From Corynebacterium sp. MSK041 (GTDB lineage Bacteria > Actinomycetota > Actinomycetes > Mycobacteriales > Mycobacteriaceae), in the NCBI RefSeq assembly GCF_030232265.1, contig NZ_JASPJK010000007.1:1-64000 (forward strand): a stretch of DNA of 64,000 nucleotides, in the 5' to 3' direction. Of this stretch, positions 45,019 to 55,800 are shown one piece after another. The notes beneath the pieces are model-generated. The model made no database searches. It worked only from the letters and a program-made list of their open reading frames with translations, and was not told the DNA's origin. Both the position numbers and the translations under genes were made by a program. Numbering within the stretch: the first letter of the stretch is position 1; every line of letters starts with the position of its first letter.

Positions 45019-45103
45019 GGTAGCGTGTCCGAGCGGCCGAAGGTACTCGCCTCGAAAGCGAGTGAGGGTAAAACCTCCGCGGGTTCAAATCCCGCCGCTA
45101 CCG
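45019..45103 (+). tRNA. tRNA-Ser (anticodon CGA)
   Basis: Acceptor GGTAGCG pairs with CGCTACC, discriminator G, with further pairing outside the tRNA (GGC...GCC). The anticodon loop reads CTCGAAA in a CTCGC/GCGAG stem. The long variable arm fits tRNA-Ser. Confidence 0.95.
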
Positions 45104-45114
45104 CCAGTTTTAAG

Positions 45115-45181
45115 AAGTTCGTGGTTTGGGTAAAATTCGGTGGATAATCGCCGTTTTTACCGCTAAACCACGAACTTTTTT
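45115..45181 (+). terminator. Long layered terminator after tRNA-Ser(CGA)
   Basis: A 13-base outer stem (45115-45127 with 45165-45177) encloses a second stem (GGTAAAA with TTTTACC) and a short inner one. Together with the closing T-run at 45176-45181 it would be an intrinsic terminator in front of the MMPL gene. Its nested shape is unusual. Confidence 0.7.
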
Positions 45182-45198
45182 CGTGTGAAGGGAGCCTT

Positions 45199-47604
45199 GT
45201 GGCGACGATCCTCTACCGACTGGGTAAGTGGTCCTTCCTGAACAAGTGGAAGGTCCTTGTCGCCTGGGTGATTCTGTTTGCGGCTGGCATGGCGGGCGCG
45301 TTAAGCCTGATGAAGCCGTTGTCGTCGGACTTTGCTATCTCGGGCACTCCGGCGATTGATGCGTTGGTGTCGCTGCAGAAGAACTTCCCGGATCAGTCCG
45401 ATCCGGTGCAGGCCCCGGGGGTGAATCTGGTGTTCGCCGCCCCGGAGGGGCAGCGCTTAGATGAGCCGCAGAATATGCAGGCGATTGATGCCACGGTGGG
45501 TTACATCCGCGACAATCTGGATGGGCTCACGGGCACCCAACGTTTTGGCAATCCGGTTGAGGTGAACCAGCAACTCTCCGAGCAGATTGTGTCACAGATG
45601 ACGCAGATGGGCATGCCCGAGGAGCGCGCCCAGGCGGACGCGCACAATGTGCGGTTGCTGTCGGATGATGCTCGTATTGGTTACACCACCTTCGAGTTCG
45701 GCGCGGAGACCTCCATGCAGGTCACCGAAGAGGAACGCGAGGTAGTCAACGAAGCGCTGCGCATTGGCCGTGACGCGGGCCTGCAGGTGGAGGCCGGTGG
45801 TCCTGGTTTTGGTGATCCGATTGAGATCAAAGCTACCTCTGAGGTGGTGGGTATCGCGGTGGCCTTCGTGGTCATGATTGTCACCTTTGGTTCCCTGGTT
45901 GCCGCCGGCATGCCGGTGATCACGGCGGTGCTTGGCGTGGGTCTGGGCACCTTCCTCACCCTTCTGGCTACCCGGTGGGTGGAGCTCAATGAGGTCACCC
46001 CGACCATGGCCGTGATGATCGGCCTGGCGGTGGGCATTGACTACGCCTTGTTCATCCTCTCCCGTTACCGGGCAGAACGCCGCCGCTTGCCTGGGCCTGA
46101 AGCAGCCGGTTTGGCGGTGGGTACGGCTGGTTCCTCCGTGGTCTTTGCGGGGGCCACGGTGTTCACCGCGCTCGTGGCGCTGGTGCTCGCCCGCATTGAG
46201 TTCCTCACTTGGATGGGTTTGTCCGCTGCTGTCACCGTGGTCATCGCGGTGCTGGTGGCCATCACTTTGCTGCCGGCGCTGATGGGGTTGCTCGGGGACA
46301 AGATGTTCGCGGCCAAGATTCCTGGCCTCGCCGGCAACCCTGGTCCAGGTAAGCGTCCAGCGAAGGACCTGAATACCCGTTCCCTTGGGCGCACGTGGAT
46401 CACCACCATCAAGCGTGCCCCGGCACTGGTCATGGTGGTCGTGGTGCTCATCCTCGGCGGCTTGAGTGTCCCGGTTCTGGGTATGGAGATGTCCTTGCCG
46501 TCGGATGGGAACAGTGACAAGGACACCACCCAGCGCAAATCTGCTGACCTCATGGCGGAGGGTTTCGGCCCGGGCGTGAACTCGCCGTTCCTGCTCATCG
46601 TGGACGGCCACGGCGCTAACCCGGAGGCAGAAGCCCTTAAGCCGTACATGGATTCCATCCCGGATGAGGCTGTGGACAGTGACCAGAAGAAGGCGGCGCT
46701 GGCTTCCTTCATCTACACGATGGAGCGTGCTGGCAGCGTCAACGGCATCATCCATGCCCAGCTCGTGGGTGTAAGTGATGACATGATGGCTGCCCAGATC
46801 CTGGCTACACCGGCGACTGGTCCGGATGATCAGTACACCGTGGATATGGCTCATGCTCTGCGTGAAACGGACGCGGAGATTGAGGACGCGACGGGGGCCG
46901 ACATCGGTCTCACCGGTTTCACCGCCGTCCAGATGGACATCACGGAGGAACTTGCCGCCGCGATGCCGCTCTACCTGGCCATCGTGGTGGGTCTGGCCAT
47001 TGTGTTGTTGGTCTTGGTCTTCCGTTCGCTGCTCGTGCCACTCGTCGCCGGATTGGGCTTCCTGCTCTCCGTGGGCGCGGCATTTGGCGTCACGGTTGAG
47101 GTTTTCCAAAACGGTGTCACCGGCTTGGTCAACACCCCCGGCCCGATTCTGTCCTTCCTCCCGATCCTGCTCATCGGCGTCACGTTTGGCTTGGCTATGG
47201 ACTACCAGGTCTTCTTGGTTACGAGGATGAGGGAGGAGTACACGCGGCGTCGAAACGCTGATGATGACGCTGATGCGATCCTCGCGGCCGTGGAACATTC
47301 GACTGTCGAAGGCTTCGTCCGTGGCGCGCGTGTGGTCACGGCTGCGGCAATCATCATGATCTCTGTCTTCGTCGCCTTCATCGATCAGCCGTTGCCGTTC
47401 ATCCAGATCTTCGGTTTCGCGCTTGGCGCCGCCGTGCTTTTCGACGCATTCTTTGTCCGCATGGCCCTCGTCCCCGCCACTATGTTCCTGCTGGGCACCA
47501 CTGCCTGGTGGATGCCCGCGTGGCTCGACCGCATCCTGCCCAACTTGGACGTTGAGGGCGAAGCGCTTGAGCGCCAGTTTGAATCCCAAGGAGTTCCCGC
47601 ATGA
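45199..47604 (+). CDS. MMPL-family RND transporter
   Basis: An 801-residue RND-type transporter with 12 helices, two large periplasmic loops, and a GTG start after AAGGGAG. The proton relay Asp-Tyr pairs appear in VGIDYALFILSRYRAERR and GLAMDYQVFLVTRMREEYTR. Corynebacterial CmpL and mycobacterial MmpL3/ydfJ-like members export trehalose mycolates or other lipids to the envelope. The cargo here is not determined. The stop overlaps the ATG of tgt by four bases, so the two are coupled. Confidence 0.87.
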   Translation: MATILYRLGKWSFLNKWKVLVAWVILFAAGMAGALSLMKPLSSDFAISGTPAIDALVSLQKNFPDQSDPVQAPGVNLVFAAPEGQRLDEPQNMQAIDATVGYIRDNLDGLTGTQRFGNPVEVNQQLSEQIVSQMTQMGMPEERAQADAHNVRLLSDDARIGYTTFEFGAETSMQVTEEEREVVNEALRIGRDAGLQVEAGGPGFGDPIEIKATSEVVGIAVAFVVMIVTFGSLVAAGMPVITAVLGVGLGTFLTLLATRWVELNEVTPTMAVMIGLAVGIDYALFILSRYRAERRRLPGPEAAGLAVGTAGSSVVFAGATVFTALVALVLARIEFLTWMGLSAAVTVVIAVLVAITLLPALMGLLGDKMFAAKIPGLAGNPGPGKRPAKDLNTRSLGRTWITTIKRAPALVMVVVVLILGGLSVPVLGMEMSLPSDGNSDKDTTQRKSADLMAEGFGPGVNSPFLLIVDGHGANPEAEALKPYMDSIPDEAVDSDQKKAALASFIYTMERAGSVNGIIHAQLVGVSDDMMAAQILATPATGPDDQYTVDMAHALRETDAEIEDATGADIGLTGFTAVQMDITEELAAAMPLYLAIVVGLAIVLLVLVFRSLLVPLVAGLGFLLSVGAAFGVTVEVFQNGVTGLVNTPGPILSFLPILLIGVTFGLAMDYQVFLVTRMREEYTRRRNADDDADAILAAVEHSTVEGFVRGARVVTAAAIIMISVFVAFIDQPLPFIQIFGFALGAAVLFDAFFVRMALVPATMFLLGTTAWWMPAWLDRILPNLDVEGEALERQFESQGVPA

Positions 47605-48848
47605 CCGACACCACGTTTGACGTGAGCACAACGCTTTTCGACGAGCCGGGGCGCCACGGTCGCACCGGCACCATCCACACGCCGCACGGTGATATTCAAA
47701 CTCCCGCGTTCATCCCGGTGGCCACGAAGGCAACGGTGAAGATGCTCACCCCGGAGCAGGTCCGTTCTGTTGGTGCCCAGGCGATCCTGTCCAATGCCTA
47801 CCACCTGTATCTTCAGCCCGGGCCCGACATCGTCGATGAGGCTGGTGGTGTCGCTGCTTTTGAAAACTGGCACGGCCCCACCTACACCGATTCCGGTGGC
47901 TTTCAGGTGATGAGCTTGGGCGTTGGTTTCAAAAAAGTCCTGGCAATGGATGTTGCTGGACTGACCGATGAGGACATCCGCGCTGCCAACAAGGAACGCA
48001 TGGCGCGTGTGGACGATGACGGGGTGGACTTCAAATCCTTCATCGACGGCTCCACCCACCGCTTCACCCCGGAAGTGTCGATGCAGATCCAGCACCAGCT
48101 GGGCGCGGACATCATGTTTGCTTTCGATGAACTGACCACCCTGGTGGATACCCGCGCCTACCAGGAACACTCCGTGGAGCGCACCCACCAGTGGGCCCGC
48201 CGTTGCCTCTTGGAGCACGAACGTCTCACCCAGGCCCGCCCTAACAAACCCCTTCAGTCGCTGTGGGGTGTGGTGCAGGGGGCGCAGTACGAGGATCTGC
48301 GCAGACAAGCAACGCGTGGCCTTCTCGCCCTGGATGAGGAAGCCCGCGCTGAGGGCCGTCGTGGCTTCGGTGGTTTTGGCATCGGCGGCGCGCTTGAGAA
48401 GGAGAACCTGGGCACCATCGTCGGTTGGGTCACCGACGAGCTGCCTGCGGATAAGCCCCGCCACCTGCTGGGGATCTCTGAACCCGATGATCTGTTCACC
48501 GCCATCGAGGCCGGCGCCGACACTTTCGACTGCGTTGCCCCCACCCGCCTTGGCCGCCGCGGTGGTGTGTACACCTTGGACGGCCGTATGAATCTCATGG
48601 CCGCCCGCTTCCGCCGCGACTTCACCGGCGTGGACGAAGAATTCGGCGGCTACGTCTCGGAGAACTACTCGCGCGCCTACATCCATCACCTGCTGCGCGC
48701 GAAGGAATTCCTCGCCGGCACCCTATGCACCATCCACAACCTTGAATTCATGGTGCGGCTTGTGGACAACATCCGCGCCGCCATCGACGCCGGGGATTAC
48801 GAGGCCTACCGCGACGAGTTCCTCGGGCGCTATTACGCCGGGCGCTAA
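47601..48848 (+). CDS. tgt: tRNA-guanine transglycosylase (Tgt), zinc-ligand variant
   Basis: Exchanges guanine 34 of GUN tRNAs for a queuosine base. Of 415 residues, the catalytic parts are present: general acid D97 in TDSGGFQVMSL, D176 in FAFDEL, and nucleophile D310 in DTFDCVAPTR. The zinc site is changed. Where the family has CxCxxC it reads VDEEFGGYVSENYSRAY (about 344-360), so all three Cys are replaced, while His379 in CTIHN remains. The pocket block GIGGALEKENLG differs from bacterial GGLAVGE. It overlaps the MMPL gene, and yhhQ follows on the other strand. Confidence 0.85.
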   Translation: MTDTTFDVSTTLFDEPGRHGRTGTIHTPHGDIQTPAFIPVATKATVKMLTPEQVRSVGAQAILSNAYHLYLQPGPDIVDEAGGVAAFENWHGPTYTDSGGFQVMSLGVGFKKVLAMDVAGLTDEDIRAANKERMARVDDDGVDFKSFIDGSTHRFTPEVSMQIQHQLGADIMFAFDELTTLVDTRAYQEHSVERTHQWARRCLLEHERLTQARPNKPLQSLWGVVQGAQYEDLRRQATRGLLALDEEARAEGRRGFGGFGIGGALEKENLGTIVGWVTDELPADKPRHLLGISEPDDLFTAIEAGADTFDCVAPTRLGRRGGVYTLDGRMNLMAARFRRDFTGVDEEFGGYVSENYSRAYIHHLLRAKEFLAGTLCTIHNLEFMVRLVDNIRAAIDAGDYEAYRDEFLGRYYAGR

Positions 48849-48955
48849 AAGTGGGCTCTGTTCCCAGGGTCGAGATATCTGACAGTTTCGGCCTCGCGCC
48901 CCCGACATTTCCCCAGGTCGCTCCTGGGGCCATGTTAGATAATGCGAGCCTGGGG

Positions 48956-49630
48956 CTAAGCCACTACCGCGCTCGCGCGCTCTTCGGCCCGGCGCACGGC
49001 GGCGATGGTCGGGTAGGTGATTGGCAGCAGGACGACCTCCATGAGGGTCTTCCACAGAAAGCCAACCACGACGTAGTTAATAAAGGTGCCTGCGGAGTCA
49101 ATGCCGATGACGCCGGCAGCGATGGAACAGAACAGCAGCGTGTCGGCGAACTCACCAACGATGGTGGAACCGATCAGACGCGCCCAGAGGCGGTCTTTGC
49201 CGAAGCGGTCCTTCATCTTCTGCAGCACCCATGCGTTGAGCAGCTGACCCACTACGTAGCCGGTCAGCGACGCCAAGATAATGCGCGGCAGCAGACCCAG
49301 GACAGCGGAGAACGTGTCCTGCATGTCGTAGAAGTCAGCGGCGGGCAACCAGATGGCGATGTAGAAGGACGCCACCGCCAGCAGGGCAACGCCAAAACCA
49401 GTGAACACAGCACGGCGAGCCACTTTGAAGCCGTATACCTCCGCGATCACATCACCGATGACGTAAGAGATGGGGAACAGGAAGAATGCTCCATCGGTGA
49501 CGAGGGCTCCCAGTTCAACGCCCTTCTGTGCAGTGATATTGGAAACAAGGAAGACAGCGCAGAACACCGCCAGCAAGTATGGGTACGGGGAGCGCGCGAC
49601 GGGGTGCGGATGGGGTGCGGGAGTAGGCAT
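48956..49630 (-). CDS. yhhQ: Queuosine-precursor transporter (YhhQ/VUT family)
   Basis: A 224-residue membrane protein with six helices, family PF02592: YPYLLAVFCAVFLVSNITAQK, then GAFFLFPISYVIGDVIAEVYG (the family signature VIGDVIAEVYG) and SLTGYVVGQLLNAWVLQKMK. E. coli YhhQ imports queuosine precursors (preQ0/preQ1 or queuine). ATG at 49630 is taken over the longer MILR start. A 13-base palindrome ends two bases before the ATG. It is convergent with tgt. Confidence 0.88.
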   Translation of the reverse strand: MPTPAPHPHPVARSPYPYLLAVFCAVFLVSNITAQKGVELGALVTDGAFFLFPISYVIGDVIAEVYGFKVARRAVFTGFGVALLAVASFYIAIWLPAADFYDMQDTFSAVLGLLPRIILASLTGYVVGQLLNAWVLQKMKDRFGKDRLWARLIGSTIVGEFADTLLFCSIAAGVIGIDSAGTFINYVVVGFLWKTLMEVVLLPITYPTIAAVRRAEERASAVVA

Positions 49631-49646
49631 GCGCAATATCATTGCA
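49631..49646 (-). promoter_or_regulatory. Putative queuosine operator, copy 1 (before yhhQ)
   Basis: GCGCAATATCATTGCA, with core inverted repeat GCAAT-ATC-ATTGC at 49633-49645. The same 16 bases occur once more, at 56021-56036, before gluQ. The core ends two bases from the yhhQ start codon. It could bind a regulator that blocks transcription or translation. Confidence 0.6.
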
Positions 49647-49811
49647 CACTTCGCCGAGAAGCGAATTCTTGCCGCGCGCAGGCACTATCACACGGCTACG
49701 GTTTTTCGGTTGGCGACATAGTTAGTGTCCATAGTAACCTTTATCGGCTGTAAGTCAGTTTCGTGCCAAGCGTTTCACGGCGCCGCTGGTCGATGTTTTA
49801 AGGATCGCCCC
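49643..49811. other. Intergenic region between yhhQ and the surface-protein gene
   Basis: A 169-base region with the divergent promoters for yhhQ and the large surface protein. It overlaps the putative operator. A possible -10 (CATAGT) lies near 49730, but no -35 with good spacing can be named. No further gene is seen. Confidence 0.4.
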
Positions 49812-52800
49812 ATGCCCACACGAAGAAATTCCAATCTATTTAAGAGGATGAGCACGGTCTTCGCGCTCATTTTCACAATGGTTTTGGCACTGCCCACTCC
49901 AGGTGTCGCCGAGCCAGTAGCTGAGACCGCGACGGCAGAACAGCCTGCTGGTGAGTCCGTTGTGCCAGCCACAGCTACTGCGACGGTGGAGGAGCCTGCC
50001 GACGAGCAAGCGGCAGACACTACAGAATCGGAAGAATCTGTCCTCGAGTTCGACGCACCGATTATTCCCTTTGCAACGACGGACGGATCCGCCGGCGAGC
50101 TCGGTGAGCCCGGTGAGACGCAGGCCGTTGAGGTGGGTGGCGGCAACGTCCAGTACGGCCTGCGGCTCGCCCGCGATGGCGGCGCCGGCTGTGTGATCAG
50201 AAAAGAAAACGGTTATGAACCAGGGGACAACAACGACAGGGACGGCAACATTTGTGCCGGTGACGTCGCCCATTACAGCATTGACCTCAACGTCAAAACG
50301 GTGGGCGAACCGATTACCTTCACCCTTACTCCAACCTGGCTCAGCGCCGAAGCCCGCGCGACTGGCCTGCCGGAACCCACAACTACGCCAACCCTGAAAA
50401 CAGGGTCCGCTAGCTACGGCGGCGTTTCAGTCACGGTCGATGCCCAGGGCGTGGCCACCGTGACGGCGGACGCTAACGTCAACGCGACAGTTTCTTTGGA
50501 ACTCACTGCCTCCATCATTAAGACTTTGGAGCTTCGCGACGGCACTAACCCGGAGGGCACCTTCAACCTTGGACTCAAGGCAGTCCAGGATGGCACGCAA
50601 CTCATTACCGCGGTAGCTGACAAGAAGTTGAACGTGCTTGTTGAGCCGCGCTTTGATCAGCGCATCGTCGAACCGCTGAGCAGCCCAAACACCACAACAG
50701 TCGATGGCACAGAATACATCGGTATCAGCGCCCGCTCAGGCCTTCCTGCCTACCCTCGCGATGAGAGGCACAGTCCTGTGCCGGGTAAAGGTATCCCGAA
50801 TGGGCGTATCCTGCCGATCGACCCTGAAACGATCAGCCGCTACACCCTCGTGATGCCGGACGGTGCACCGTTCAAGGCTGAGGACGTGCTCGTTTCCTAT
50901 AACGGCAGTGAGTGGAAGAAAGCCAAGGTTGATGCCAACGGGAACCCGTACGTCGACGGTAAGTACGACAAGAGCAATCCGCAGTTCCGTTTCCTGATCC
51001 CCACCGAGGGGCTCCCGGGGGGTAAGACGGACTTCACTACGCGCATGGATATCGTCGATAAGCAAGGCAATCCAACGCGGATCAAGGACAGCCGTGGTGT
51101 GCCTTCCAACATTCCATCTACGGCGGGCAATCAAGCGCTTGGTAACAACGTTGCTGACCCAGGCGGCATCAGTGAATGCAGCGCTTCCACCGCTGATGAG
51201 AAGCAGGGCTTGCTTGCAGGTGAATATGGCTTCCCGAACAATAACTGTGCTAAACAGACTGTCGACCTGACCAGGTGGAAATGTAGCCTCCCCGGCGGTT
51301 GCCCTTCCGCTAAGGACGACATTGGTGTCAACTGGGTGGAAACCGAAGACGAGGGTAAGCCGGCCTTCGGAGGTAAGCAGGCACTGACCACAGCAAACGT
51401 GCGTATTAACGTCACCCCAGTTGACGTTAAGGACAACCCGACCATCTGTGCTGCATGGCAGCCGGGCACGCAGCGCGTTGTCACGCCTCCATCGAACGTC
51501 TACGTACCTACCGTGCAGGTAGGCGGTGACGGGCGGAATGACATCCACGATGCATACCCAAATGCCAAGGTGTACATCACCAAGGAAGACAAGACTAACG
51601 GTGGAAAGCCTGACTGCGCCGGCGATGAAGGCTGGGAAGTGTTCTATGACGCTGACGCTGGTGTGAAGGGCAATACCTTCGCTGAGCCTGGCAGTATGAA
51701 GCCGAATGAGATTGCCGGTATCAAAATTGTGATTCCGGGTAAGAACGTTATTCAGCGGCCAACTATTTTCCGCTACGTGGCTACAGCCGGTGACCCTCGC
51801 GTGGTGTCCACTCTGCCTACGGTGAAGGCCAAGAAGAATGATGTTGAGTACTACAAGACCATCAATTACGCGGCTACTTATCAAGGCAATGAGAAGCGCC
51901 GCGATATGCAGGACGTGATTCTTGCAGAGAAGCCAGCTGCAGGTGTCCGTGATATTTGGGGCACCCTCGGCGAGGTCCCTCTGGGGGGAATCGGCGAGCA
52001 GAAGCAGACGCTCATTACCGCCGGGCAGGTTGTTGTGAACAACGGCACCCTCGCTGCTGTGAACTCGAAGGATGCGGACGGCAACCCAACACGCGTTCAC
52101 ATGCGCATCTACCTGTCTAAGTGTGTGACTGCGGATGAGGAATCACTGTCTCCCGGTATGACGTATCACCGCGGTGAGATTTCCACCAACCCGAATGATT
52201 GTGCTCCATCCGAGGACAATTACATTGAGCGCACTTGGGCGTTATCGGATCAGAAGAATGAGACTGGTGATCCGAAGAATGATCCGTTCTTCCCCATTGA
52301 TTGGGCCACAAAGAATGCTGATAAGTCCACTGTGTTCTTCCAGCCGTGGGACAACGGGCAGCCAAAGCCCAAGTTCACTGTCGTGACCCCGGCATGGTCT
52401 GGACCAAAACAAACCTTCGATGTGGTTCATTCTTACCGCATCACAGGTACCCCGGAGCTCAATCTTTCCAAGGCGCTGCCGGTTCTAAAGAAGGACAAAA
52501 CAGTCAAGTCTGCATCCAGCCCCGATGCCTTTACGCCGGCGACGGATGCGGCGAAAGAATACACGCCGCTGATGTCCATGGCATCGTTGTCCACGCTGAC
52601 GGTGCCTAACGTTCTGGCGGCCGGCTTGAGTAAGTCGACTGACGACAAACTCGTTCCGGGTAACACCCCGTTCCAGCACTCGCTTGAATTGAAGAACCTC
52701 ACTGAGGCGCAGCTGGGTACCACTCAGTTCATCGATGTTTTGCCATTCAACGGTGACTGGCGTGAAACCAAGTTCAATGGCGAGTACTGGCTGAGCAAGG

Positions 52801-55800
52801 TCCCGGAGAACGTGGGCTCGAATACGTTCGACGGCCAGCAGATCTACTACACGTACGACGACCCGAAGACGGTGTCTGTCTGCCCCACCAACGCTAAGGG
52901 CAAGGATGACCTTGATGCATGTGTCAATGCGGCTAAGGCAACCAAGCGCGACATTGATAAGAAGCCGAGCAACACCACGTGGGCGCCGCTGACCCAAGAG
53001 GTTATTGACGCACAAGCGAAGCCGGGTGCCAAACACATTACGGCGCTGCGTTTTGAGAGCCCGTTGTTGAGCCAGCAGTCGAATGACAAGTATGTTCTGG
53101 ACTTCCAACCCCACGGCAATAAGCACGGCGATAAGTACGTTAACTCCACTGGCGTGGCCACGATGCATGCAGTCCGCGGCGATTCCGCAGATGCTACGGG
53201 TCTTGGTGCGTTGCCTGTGCCACAGCCGGATCCTGTCAAGACTGAGGTCTATGCCGCGTCAATCTCGGGCACCGTTTACCAGGACGTGAACCGGGACGAG
53301 AAGCAGCAGGATAATGAGAAGAAGCTGCCTGGCTATACCGTGACCCTCTACGAGGTCGATGAGAACGGTGAGATCAAGAAGGGCGAGAACGGCGAGCCTG
53401 TTGTTAGTCAGACCGCCACATCCGATTCGAACGGTAACTACTCGTTTGAGGCTGTGAAGCCGGGTAAATACCGCGTGGTTGTGAGCCCGCTTAAGGAGAC
53501 TGATATCAACACTGAGGCAGGCAAGGGCACTGCCGGTTCCTGGAACGGTGAGGTCATCGACGTGACCGCGCCCACCCCTGAGAACTACGACCCCAGCAAG
53601 CCTCAGGTCCACCCCGACTATGACTTCGGTGTGTACCAGGCTGAGCCGAAGATCACGCTGAAGAAGACCGTTAACGGTAAAGAGTCGGATCAGCTGGCGC
53701 TTGGCGCTGAGGCGAAGTTCGTCCTAGCCGGTGAAAACAACGGCAATGTTGATCTTGAGCAGGTGAAGCTGGTTGACGCGTGGGTTGAAGGCAAGGAACC
53801 GCTTGACCTGACGTGTTCCATCACGCCGAAGGCTGGTGGCGAATACGCAGGTAACGCTACCGAGGATCTCCTTGGCGGCACGGCCAAGCTTGCCGTGGGT
53901 GACACCTATGAGTGCTCCGGCACCTACACCGTTAGCCAGGAAGATATTGACAACCAGGCAGAGATGCCTAACGACGCCAACGTCGAAGGCAAGTACCCGT
54001 ACACCTCCGCCACGACCGGCGAGCCAAAGGAAGAGCTCGTCAAGGCCGACAGCAAGGCAACCGTCACGGTGCCTGAAGCTAAGCCGGCGCTTGATGTGAC
54101 GAAGACGGTTGATGGTCAGAAGTCGGTTGAGAAGAAGGCCGGTGAGACTGCTGCGTGGAAGATTGTTGGTAGGAATACTGGTGATGTCACGCTGCATAAT
54201 GTGAAGCTGACCGATGAGTGGACCGGTGGTGACATTGAGTTGACGTGCAAGATCGGTGAGGACGTGGTTGATGTTCTGGCCGGTAATGTGACGTTGCCGG
54301 TGGGTGCTGAGTTCACCTGTGTGGGTGAAAGTGAGATCACTCAGGATCAGGTTGATGCTGGTGACGCTTTGCCGAATAAGGTCACGTTGACTGGTTCTTC
54401 GAAGCCGGAGGGCGGCGAGGAGCTGAAGTCTGAGGACACCGCGACTGTGACGGTGCCTGATGCTAAGCCGGCACTTGAGCTGGTTAAGACTGTTGACGGT
54501 CAGAAGTCGGTTCTGAAGAAGGCCGGTGAGAAGGCCGAATGGAAGATCACCGGTAAGAACACCGGCAACGTCACGCTGTACCTCCTGCAGCTGACTGACG
54601 AATGGACCGGTGGCGACATTGATCTGACCTGCACCATGGACGGGGAAGAAATCGATGTGCTGGGCGGTAAGGGAACTTTGCCGGTCGGTGCTGAGTTCAC
54701 CTGTACTGGTGAAAGTGTGATCACTCAGGAGCAGGTTGATGCCGGTAAGGAACTGCCGAACAACGTTACGTTGACGGGCACTTCGAAACCGGAGGGTGGC
54801 CAGAAGGTCAGCGCGAAGGACACCGCGACTGTGACGGTGCCGAAGACCGAACCGTCGCTCTCACTGCAGAAGACTGTGACGAACTGGTCTGAGGATGCTG
54901 AACCGCTGACTGTTGGTGACACGATTGAGTACAAGTTCATCGTGTCCAACAACGGCAACGTGACCGTTAAGGATGTCAAGGTTGAGGATCCGCAGGTCGA
55001 TAACCTTGATTGTGGTGACAGCAGTACAACGCTGGCGCCGGGTGAGTCGCTTGAGTGCACTGCGTCGCATGTCCTGACCGATGAGGACGTCAAGGATAAG
55101 ACCGAGTACGTCAACACGGCTAAGGCCACCGGTTCCACGACGCCGGGTGATCCGGTTGAGTCGAACGAGGACGAGGCCAAGGTCAAGCTTGGTACTCAGA
55201 AGCTGGAGCTGAAGAAGGCAGTCCAGGACAAGAAGGACAGCTACAAGGTTGGTGAGAAGGTCACCTACGTCTTCACCGTGACTAACACTGGCAAGCTCAC
55301 CTTGAGCAACATCAAGGTTGATGATGAAATGCTCAAGGAAGCCAATGTTGACGTCACCTGTGAGGAGACCACCCTCGCACCGGGTGCTTCCACCACCTGC
55401 ACCTCCGGTGAGTACACCGTGACTGAGGCCGATGGGGTCGCCGGTGAAGTGGTGAACACGGCCGAGGCCACAGGCTCCACGCCAACGGGTAAGCAGGTTA
55501 AGTCGAACGAGGATAAGGCAAAGATCAAGGTAGAGAAGCCGAGCAAGCCGAAGCCTCCTACGCCTGGCAGCCCGATCGATCCGACGCCTGGCAACCCGAA
55601 CCAGCCGGGTGGCCCGACCCCGGGTGAGCCCGGCCAGCCGCCACAGGTGAATGCTCCGGAGGCTGGTGAACCTGGCAAGCCGCAGGATCAGGGCGGTGAG
55701 AAGTCGTCCCTGGCTCGTACGGGCGCTAGCGTTATCGGCGCTGTGCTTGCAGGTCTGGCACTGGTAGCCGTTGGCGGAATGCTGGTGTTCGGAAGCCGCA

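Noticed and set aside
50736..52100. Long minus-strand frame opposite the surface protein
   Set aside because: No protein features; the opposite frame has the signal peptide, domains and sorting signal.
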